From the NCBI GenBank assembly GCA_937896015.1, contig CALBLR010000165.1, positions 1 through 6,741 on the forward strand: a stretch of 6,741 nt of DNA. The letters are read 5' to 3'. The notes beneath the pieces are model-generated. The model searched no databases. It was not told where the DNA came from and saw only the letters and a list, made by a program, of their open reading frames with translations. Position numbers and translations under genes: made by a program. Origin of the DNA: an uncultured Prevotellaceae bacterium. Its GTDB lineage: Bacteria > Bacteroidota > Bacteroidia > Bacteroidales > Muribaculaceae. Below are positions 1 to 5,403 of this stretch, one piece after another. How positions within the stretch are numbered: the first letter of the stretch is position 1; each line of letters begins with the position of its first letter.

Positions 1-3000
1 CTCCTGCTGCCTCTTGGCCTCGTCCTTGGCGCGCTGCTGCTGTTTCAGCTCATCGGCCTTTTGCTTCTGCTCGGCCTTCAGGGCTTCGGCCTGCTGTTTT
101 TTGGCCGTCTTCACCGAGTCGTCGTGTGCCTTTTGCTGCTGTTGCTGCATCCGCTTGGCCTCTTTCTCGGCCTCTTGCTGCTGCTTGAGGCGAGCCTTCT
201 CGGCCTCTTTTTGCTGCTTAATGCGCTCTTTCTCCTCCTTTTCGCGCTGCTTTTGCTGGCGTTCGAGCTGCTTTTGCGCTTCGTCTTTTTGCTTTTTGAG
301 GTGCTTCACGTTGTCGGACTTGGCAGGCTTGTCGGCTTTTTCGGCGCGCACTGGCATCTTCACATCGGGCTTCATTGCCGTGTCGGCCGGTGCGGCCACT
401 GGCTGCGGTGCTGGAGCAGGCTGCACAGTGTCGGCAGGTGCGGGCTTCACGGTGTCGGGGTTAGCCACTTTGGTCGCGGGCTGCACAGTGTCGGGCTGCA
501 CGGGTGCTGGCTGTGGCTTAGCCGACGGCTTTGCCGGCTCGGGCATGGCTGCTGGAGTGGCCGCCTTGGCTGGGCGCACGCTCTTGGTGCGCTTGGGCTG
601 GGGTGCCTTGGCGTCGCGGCTGGCATCGTCGGTGGCGTGAGCCGGGATCTGGCGCTCCACCTTGCGGGTGTTCTGCTCCTCGAGATACTGGAAGTAGTCG
701 GCAAACGAGCGGCCCTCGTTGATGAGCAGGTCGAAGTTTTCCTGACTTATTATCACCTGATGTGCCTGCGGCGGTATCACCTTGGCAGTGTCGGCATCCA
801 TCACGGTGCGGTAGTGCGCGGCCTCGGCATAGTTGGCGAAGCCCTTGACCACAAGCAGGCCCATTTCGCCAAACGTCATCTGCTCAAGTTCGAAGTCTTT
901 GACCACAAACGAGGTGAAATTGTGCTTGGCCACCTCATAGAGCAGCTGGTTGGCCGACACCGAGTCGGTTGAGAACGCATACACAAACAAGTGCGGCTTG
1001 GTCTTGTCGTCCTTAAACGGCGTGAACTTCTTGTCGGCGGCCGTGGCCGTGGTGTCGTTGCTCAGGCGCACGGCCCACAGCATGCCGCGGGCATTGGTGG
1101 AGCCGCCGTTGAGCTTGCGGCCGCGGTTGAGCTGCTTCATCATCGACGACGCTGTGGGTGTGATGTCGGTCTCGGGATAGCGCTCAAGCATCTCTTTTAG
1201 TGTGGACTTGAACTTGTCGTAGTCCTTTTGCGTCACATAGCTGAGTGCGTCGATAAACATGAACTTGGGCATGATTTTCGACAGCGGATATTTGCGCATC
1301 ATCTCGGCATAGGCGCTGTGCACACCCTGGTTGTTGTTGGCCAGATAGTCGGCATAGGCCTGCTCATACATGCGTTCCTGCTCGCGGTCCATGCTCTTCA
1401 GGTTGTCGAGGTAGTTGGGGTCCTTCATCGCCAAACCATATTTTGAGTCGGCAAAGTCGGCGACTATGCGCTGGCGGCACTGCTCGGCCTTAGCCACATC
1501 GCCGTTGCGCATATACATGAGATACATGTTATAGTAGGTGTCGAGACGGTACACATTGTCGGGGTAGCGGCGCAGCAGTTCGTTGAACTCATAGGCCGCA
1601 GCCTCGTAGTCCTCAAGTTTGTCCTTAAGAATCACACCCATGTTGTAAAGGCCCTCCTGAATTATGTCGTTGGCCGTCTGCACCTCTTCGGCGGTCTTTG
1701 GAATCTGCTTCAGATAGTATTCCTCGTAGTGGGGGTCTTCGGCGCGCTTCAGGGCCTTTTTGTCGACCTTCGACGAGTCGGCTCCGGCTGCCGACGCAGT
1801 GTCGGCAGCGGCGGTGTCACCGTCATCGTCATTGAGCGAGAAAGTGGCCTTGTTGCGTCGGCGCCAGTCGTCCTCGAGTTTGCGGTTGCCCCACTGCTGC
1901 TGGAAGGCGGTCTTGCCGGCGTTTTTAGTGGCCGTGTTGTAGAAATACCATGAGTTGTCGGTATTGATGGTGTAGGACGCCGGCTGCTGGCTGTTGTTTT
2001 TCAGCGCACTGCCGCTGGCCGACTGCTGCGCCAAATATTCCTCGCGCTTGGCGTTTTCAGCCTCTTCCTTCTCCTTCTTTTTCAGAGCGTCGATAATTTT
2101 TTTTATCACCGCCTTCTGCTCATCTGCCGACAGTCTTGACAGGCGCAGCAGCGAGTCTTGCAGGGTCACGTTTTGCGAATACACGGCCAGTTCGTCGAGC
2201 ACATCGCTGCGGCGCTTCAGCACCTTGTAGTTGGGATACTCCTCGCTGAGCTGCGGGATGGCCTCGGCATAGCACGGCTGGGCAAGGTCGTATTTGCGCT
2301 GGGCAAAGTAGATGCCTCCCAGCGTGATTTGGCTTATGGCCTTGTCGATGCCGTTGCGCGTGCTCTTCTCGGCCGCAGTCACATAGTTGGCCACGGCGTT
2401 GGCCGTGTCGCGGCGCGAGAGGTAGATGTTGCCAATGGCGTAGTATATCTGGTCGAGATACTCCTTGTTGCGGTCGTAGCGGGCCATCGACTTCAGCGAC
2501 TTTATCTCGCCGTTGATGTTGTTGCCCTGATACACTGCGCTCTGCTTGATGCGCGCGTTAAACTTGGTGCGGTAGGTGGAGCCGCTGTGGCTGCCGGCGC
2601 GGCGGAAGGCCTGATAGGCGAGGTCGCTTTGCCCGGCGTCTTCATACAGCTGGCCAAGCAGGAAGTTGAGGCGCACGCTCTGCGCGCCCTTCTGTCCCTT
2701 CACGGCCTCGGCCAGATAGGGAATGGCCTCGGCGTTGCGCTTGCACTTTATGTAGTAGTCGGCAAACGCCAGGTTGGCAAGCGCGCGCAGGCGCTTGTCT
2801 TCGATTTTGTCGATGTGCACATAGGCCAGCACATTGTCGGCCTCGGTGGTCCAGCCCATGGCGCAATAGCTCAGGGCCTCCCACAGCTCAGCCTCGGCCA
2901 CGAGGTCGGGCTTCCACGTGAAGTGGCGCACTATGTAGTGGAATGTGGCGGCCGAACTGGTGAAGTCACCCTTCATATACTGCGCCTTGGCCATTGTGAA

Positions 3001-3426
3001 CCAGGCATTGTGGATAAACGGGTTGTACTCATCTCGCTTGAGCCACTCCTTGTATTTCTCGTCGTTGCCCTTGCCGCTTTTGCGCTTGGGCTTCTTTTTG
3101 ATAGAGTGCAGCGATATGGCCTTCTGCATTTTTTCGATGGTGCGGTCGAAGCTGGCGGAAGGCTGCGGCGCCTTGGGGTTGCTGTAGGCCTCGGCGGGAT
3201 GTATGAACAGCTGCTGCGAGTAGTCGTCCTCGTAGTTGTCCTCAAGTTCGCGGATTTGCTCCTTGTAGTGCGTGATGCCGTTGTAATACACGTTGTAGCG
3301 CGTGTTGAAAGCCTGCCAGAAGCGCGATCCGGCAGTGTTTTTGCGGGCGCTGCACGACTGCATCACGGCCAATGCGGCAATCATGAGCAATGCCAGCGGC
3401 ATGTGTCTGTATAGTAATCTCTTCAC
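1..3426 (-). CDS. porW: PorW/SprE-family TPR lipoprotein (type IX secretion/gliding), partial at 3' end
   Basis: An uninterrupted frame of 1142 codons enters from GTG at 3426 and is still open at base 1, so the C-terminus is missing. Residues 1-25 form a lipoprotein signal: basic KR..R n-region, hydrophobic core, lipobox MQSC with Cys25 as the lipidated residue. RFWQAFNTRYNVYYNG just after it, YNPFIHNAWFTMAKAQY near residue 134 and GNRKLEDDWRRRNK near 512 are patterns I recognise from PorW/SprE. Helical TPR-like repeats fill roughly residues 134-415 and 590-760, with a charged Lys/Glu stretch near 441-465. A mixed alpha/beta segment follows (about 806-912), then a Pro/Ala linker (about 940-1030) and a Lys/Gln/Glu/Ala helix from about 1043 onward. 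Family knowledge: PorW and SprE are needed for type IX secretion and, in gliders, motility; they are periplasm-facing lipoproteins. The next in-frame start, ATG at 3402, would remove the basic n-region, so GTG is preferred. Family assignment is firm; an active T9SS in this organism is inference. Confidence 0.9.
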   Translation of the reverse strand, partial: MKRLLYRHMPLALLMIAALAVMQSCSARKNTAGSRFWQAFNTRYNVYYNGITHYKEQIRELEDNYEDDYSQQLFIHPAEAYSNPKAPQPSASFDRTIEKMQKAISLHSIKKKPKRKSGKGNDEKYKEWLKRDEYNPFIHNAWFTMAKAQYMKGDFTSSAATFHYIVRHFTWKPDLVAEAELWEALSYCAMGWTTEADNVLAYVHIDKIEDKRLRALANLAFADYYIKCKRNAEAIPYLAEAVKGQKGAQSVRLNFLLGQLYEDAGQSDLAYQAFRRAGSHSGSTYRTKFNARIKQSAVYQGNNINGEIKSLKSMARYDRNKEYLDQIYYAIGNIYLSRRDTANAVANYVTAAEKSTRNGIDKAISQITLGGIYFAQRKYDLAQPCYAEAIPQLSEEYPNYKVLKRRSDVLDELAVYSQNVTLQDSLLRLSRLSADEQKAVIKKIIDALKKKEKEEAENAKREEYLAQQSASGSALKNNSQQPASYTINTDNSWYFYNTATKNAGKTAFQQQWGNRKLEDDWRRRNKATFSLNDDDGDTAAADTASAAGADSSKVDKKALKRAEDPHYEEYYLKQIPKTAEEVQTANDIIQEGLYNMGVILKDKLEDYEAAAYEFNELLRRYPDNVYRLDTYYNMYLMYMRNGDVAKAEQCRQRIVADFADSKYGLAMKDPNYLDNLKSMDREQERMYEQAYADYLANNNQGVHSAYAEMMRKYPLSKIMPKFMFIDALSYVTQKDYDKFKSTLKEMLERYPETDITPTASSMMKQLNRGRKLNGGSTNARGMLWAVRLSNDTTATAADKKFTPFKDDKTKPHLFVYAFSTDSVSANQLLYEVAKHNFTSFVVKDFELEQMTFGEMGLLVVKGFANYAEAAHYRTVMDADTAKVIPPQAHQVIISQENFDLLINEGRSFADYFQYLEEQNTRKVERQIPAHATDDASRDAKAPQPKRTKSVRPAKAATPAAMPEPAKPSAKPQPAPVQPDTVQPATKVANPDTVKPAPADTVQPAPAPQPVAAPADTAMKPDVKMPVRAEKADKPAKSDNVKHLKKQKDEAQKQLERQQKQREKEEKERIKQQKEAEKARLKQQQEAEKEAKRMQQQQQKAHDDSVKTAKKQQAEALKAEQKQKADELKQQQRAKDEAKRQQE
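419..494 (-). repeat. Short in-frame repeats encoding PDTVxPA-type motifs
   Basis: Inside the Pro/Ala linker of the PorW-like gene, the 16-base string ggctgcacagtgtcgg (plus strand) occurs exactly at 419-434 and 479-494. A diverged copy (cttcacggtgtcgg) lies at 445-458. On the coding strand these give three copies of a motif close to P/A-D-T-V-Q/K-P-A, with repeat starts 24 and 36 bases apart. A weaker fourth copy (PADTAMKP) lies just downstream in the protein. This is a protein-level low-complexity repeat rather than a mobile or regulatory repeat; it probably forms an extended spacer in the periplasm. Confidence 0.75.
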
Positions 3427-3457
3427 TCTGCTAATTTTGGGGTAATGATGTGACCTG

Positions 3458-3474
3458 TTGCCATTTCCAGGCAA
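3458..3474. other. Short inverted repeat in the gap upstream of the PorW-like gene
   Basis: The 75-base gap between the small membrane-protein gene and the PorW-like start contains a perfect 5-base inverted repeat, TTGCC..GGCAA, with a 7-base loop. No T-run follows on either strand, so it is not a convincing intrinsic terminator. Next to it on the minus strand is TATTATTG, which matches five of the six fixed bases of the Bacteroidota -7 element TAnnTTTG, but I see no -33 partner. It could be an operator, an mRNA-processing hairpin or chance. Confidence 0.25.
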
Positions 3475-3501
3475 TAATATATAACGTGCGCTAAGGGGCT
3501 T

Positions 3502-4011
3502 TTATTGTGTGTGGCCGCCGGTGGTGTGCCGCTCGTTGTAGAGCATGATGAACTCGTCGTGTATGGGCTGCGGCATGACTATGCCACGGCGCTTCAGCGA
3601 CCGCTGCCAGCCCATTAGGTCGGCGGGCAGCAGTGTGTAGAGCACGTCGCGAAACTGGTCGACCTCGGCAGGGGTATAGTCGGCCGCGCCTCGGCCACGG
3701 TAGGAGTCGAGCTCCTCGTCGTCGTAATACACCACTTCGCAGCGCCCGCTCTCGCCCTCCAAAATCATTTGGCTCGGGCACACCTCATTCACTCCGCAGC
3801 AGGCGTCGGTGCAGGCTGTTTCCGTAGTCTGGGGGCTAAACTGCTCCTCATCGGCGTGGACATCGCCACCCTTGCGGCGGCCGATGCGGTCGGCGGCATA
3901 CAGCATCGCGCCCACCAGCAGCAGGGCAGCCAGCAGCACCAGCGCCGCCGCTATGCCGTGATGGCTGCCGAGCCACCCGTCCAATATATTGATTGTCAGA
4001 AATATTGTCAT
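3502..4011 (-). CDS. Small single-pass membrane protein with cysteine cluster, unknown function
   Basis: This encodes 169 residues, ATG to TAA. Residues about 18-40 are a strong transmembrane segment, followed by a basic patch (R42, R45, R46, K47). By the positive-inside rule this puts the long C-terminal part in the cytoplasm. After it come five cysteines (67, 71, 72, 78, 91); the first four form C-x3-CC-x5-C, a possible metal or iron-sulphur site. Then come the acidic stretch VVYYDDEELDSYRGR and a predicted helical end (about 114-160) with DYTPAEVDQFRDVLYTLLP. From memory, Bacteroidales carry similar small proteins that combine a Cys-rich segment with YYDDEELD and a helical C-terminus; some carry enzyme-like database labels that I would not trust. 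No catalytic motif is visible. It starts 27 bases after aroA and ends 75 bases before the PorW-like gene, suggesting cotranscription. Gene reality is well supported; function is unknown. Confidence 0.8.
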   Translation of the reverse strand: MTIFLTINILDGWLGSHHGIAAALVLLAALLLVGAMLYAADRIGRRKGGDVHADEEQFSPQTTETACTDACCGVNEVCPSQMILEGESGRCEVVYYDDEELDSYRGRGAADYTPAEVDQFRDVLYTLLPADLMGWQRSLKRRGIVMPQPIHDEFIMLYNERHTTGGHTQ

Positions 4012-4038
4012 AGCCGTAATTGTATTTTCATCATTTTT

Positions 4039-5262
4039 TCACACCTGCCTCACAACAAATCCGCACTGGGCAAGGTGCTGCCAAAACTGCGGGTACGACT
4101 TGCTCACCACCCCGGCGTCATCTATCACAAGGCCGGGAAACTTAATCGAGGCAGGGGCAAACGCCATGGCCATGCGGTGGTCGTGGTAGGTGGCTATGCG
4201 CGGAGCGGCTGAAGCGGCCGAAACTTGTCCGTTCCAAGCCATGAAGTCGTCGCCAGTCTCCACGGCATAGCCCAATTTAAGCAGCTCGGTCTGCAGTGCC
4301 GAAATGCGGTCGGTCTCCTTGATGCGCAGCGTGTGCAGCCCCGCAAGGCGGTAGGGCACGCCCAGCAGGCAGAGCCACACGGCCAGCGTCTGGGCTATGT
4401 CGGGGGTGGAGGAAAGGTCCTCATCCACTATGGCTGTGTGGCGGCACGAGGTGTGCAGGTCGGTGCACACGCCGCAAGCACAGGAGTCAACGCCCAGCGT
4501 CCAAGCAATGTCGGCAATGCGGCTGTCGCCCTGCACGCTGGGCCGCCGCAGCCCTTTGAGCGAAATGCGCGACTCGGGCAACAGCGACTGCATTGCATAC
4601 CAGTAGCTGGCGGCGCTCCAATCGGCCTCAACAGCCATGCTCTGCGGCTTGTAGCGTCCCTCGGCCACCACTATGCGGCCATGATGCATCTGCGCCTCAG
4701 CGCCCCACTGGCGCATTAGGCTCAGCGTCATTTCCACATAGGGGCGCGATGTGAGAAGGCCATTGATGCGCAAGTCAAGACCGCCGCGCAGCAGCGGGGC
4801 TATCATTAGCAGCGCGCTTATGTATTGCGAGCTTACGCTGCCGTCGATGCTCAGCCGGCCGCCGCGCAGAGCCCTACCAGCCACACGCAGCGGCGGATAG
4901 CCCTCGCGTCCAAGCCACTCGATGCCGGCCCCGAGCGACCTCAGCGCATCCACAAGCACGCCTATGGGACGCTGACGCATGCGCGGCGTGCCGTCGAGCG
5001 TGACCGTGCGCCCAGGCTGCACGGCAAAATAGGCGGTGAGAAACCGCATCGCGGTGCCGGCAGCGCCCACGTCTATGCTGTTGCCACTGCCGGCGAGGGC
5101 CTGCTGCACAGCGCGCGTGTCGTCGCACTCGGCTATGTGGCTCACACTGCCCGAGGGGCTGCACAGCGCACCTATGATGAGGGCACGGTTGCTGATGCTC
5201 TTCGATGCCGGCAGGCTCACTTCGCCCACCATGCGCTCGGGTGCTGTTAACTGGATGTCCAT
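4039..5262 (-). CDS. aroA: 3-phosphoshikimate 1-carboxyvinyltransferase (EPSP synthase)
   Basis: AroA transfers the enolpyruvyl group of PEP to shikimate-3-phosphate, the sixth step of the shikimate pathway to aromatic amino acids; it is cytoplasmic. The 407 residues are slightly shorter than the E. coli enzyme and appear complete. Visible motifs: LPASKSISNRALI (17-29; K21, S22 and R26 match the substrate-binding Lys, Ser and Arg near the E. coli N-terminus), GAAGTAMRFL (66-75), RQRPIGVL with R98, SSQYISALL (144-152), TSRPYVEMT (171-179), STPDIAQT with the probable catalytic D288, LRIKETDRI with K315 and E316 (312-320), YHDHRMAM (359-366), and K388 in VVSKSYPQFW. The usual NAGT..RP loop reads AAGT..RF, which I believe is common in Bacteroidota. 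The start ATG at 5262 lies just downstream of a TAAGTTTG promoter box, so the mRNA leader would be short. It heads the unit with the two downstream envelope genes. Confidence 0.98.
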   Translation of the reverse strand: MDIQLTAPERMVGEVSLPASKSISNRALIIGALCSPSGSVSHIAECDDTRAVQQALAGSGNSIDVGAAGTAMRFLTAYFAVQPGRTVTLDGTPRMRQRPIGVLVDALRSLGAGIEWLGREGYPPLRVAGRALRGGRLSIDGSVSSQYISALLMIAPLLRGGLDLRINGLLTSRPYVEMTLSLMRQWGAEAQMHHGRIVVAEGRYKPQSMAVEADWSAASYWYAMQSLLPESRISLKGLRRPSVQGDSRIADIAWTLGVDSCACGVCTDLHTSCRHTAIVDEDLSSTPDIAQTLAVWLCLLGVPYRLAGLHTLRIKETDRISALQTELLKLGYAVETGDDFMAWNGQVSAASAAPRIATYHDHRMAMAFAPASIKFPGLVIDDAGVVSKSYPQFWQHLAQCGFVVRQV

Positions 5263-5287
5263 CTCTGCTTATGCTTTATTTATAATG

Positions 5288-5295
5288 CAAACTTA
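5288..5295 (-). promoter_or_regulatory. Probable Bacteroidota -7 promoter element for aroA
   Basis: On the minus strand this reads TAAGTTTG, a perfect fit to the TAnnTTTG -7 element used by the primary sigma factor of Bacteroidota. It ends 25 bases before the aroA ATG, so transcription would start within about 20 bases of the gene. No clear TTTG-type -33 element is visible at the expected distance. It lies between the terminator of the upstream gene and aroA, which is where a new promoter is needed. Confidence 0.65.
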
Positions 5296-5331
5296 GCGAT
5301 TTTTCGCCACACTTGGGGCCGGCAGGCAATG

Positions 5332-5370
5332 AAAAAAGCCCCACCTATGCGCGCGGCATCGGCGGAGCTT
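5332..5370 (-). terminator. Intrinsic terminator of the MltD-like gene
   Basis: The minus strand reads AAGCTCCGCC, then G, ATGC, loop CGCGC, GCAT, A, GGTGGGGCTT, followed by a run of Ts. The outer 10-base stem (5361-5370 with 5336-5345) has two G-U pairs. After one G/A mismatch an inner 4-base stem (5356-5359 with 5347-5350) continues the hairpin. The six Ts at 5337-5332 complete a textbook rho-independent terminator; the first two also pair in the stem. It begins 33 bases after the TAA stop of the LysM gene and separates it from aroA. Confidence 0.88.
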
Positions 5371-5403
5371 GTGTTATGTTGGCCCTATCGGGGGATGGCA
5401 GGG

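Noticed and set aside
14..640. Plus-strand frame of 208 codons, rich in Cys, Ser and Phe
   Set aside because: Antisense shadow of the low-complexity tail of the PorW-like gene; no domain or start signal.
61..972. Plus-strand frame of 303 codons, rich in Leu and His
   Set aside because: It lies antisense and codon-on-codon over the PorW-like gene. It stays open only because that gene avoids TTA, CTA and TCA codons here. The Leu/Phe richness mirrors the Lys/Gln/Glu codons of the real protein.
2158..3414. Plus-strand frame of 418 codons, longer than several real genes
   Set aside because: Also in codon register antisense to the PorW-like gene; it ends exactly where the TTA CTA leucine codons of the signal peptide give an antisense stop. 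The protein has no recognisable fold, while the opposite strand has clear family motifs.
1..3426. Possible frameshift or split of the PorW-like gene, because minus-strand start-to-stop frames in this stretch are all short
   Set aside because: Codon-by-codon reading from 3426 to 1 shows one uninterrupted frame; the gene merely lacks its stop inside the window.
4008..4034. Eight-residue mini-frame (MMKIQLRL) just after aroA whose stop overlaps the ATG of the small membrane protein (ATGA)
   Set aside because: The ATGA overlap would suit translational coupling, but the frame is tiny, lacks a visible ribosome site and could easily be chance.
3769..4212. Plus-strand frame of 147 codons spanning the aroA / membrane-protein junction
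   Set aside because: Covers parts of two real genes on the opposite strand and shows no recognisable domain.
4874..5164. Minus-strand 96-codon frame inside aroA
   Set aside because: Overlaps aroA in another frame; Ala/Arg/His-rich composition typical of frame-shifted GC-rich coding sequence. Similar minus-strand shadows at 447-704, 2642-2884, 2973-3245, 3491-3781, 4428-4631 and 5619-5822 were dropped for the same reason.
4225..5250. Plus-strand frames of 164 and 141 codons opposite aroA
   Set aside because: Antisense shadows of a well-conserved complete enzyme gene.
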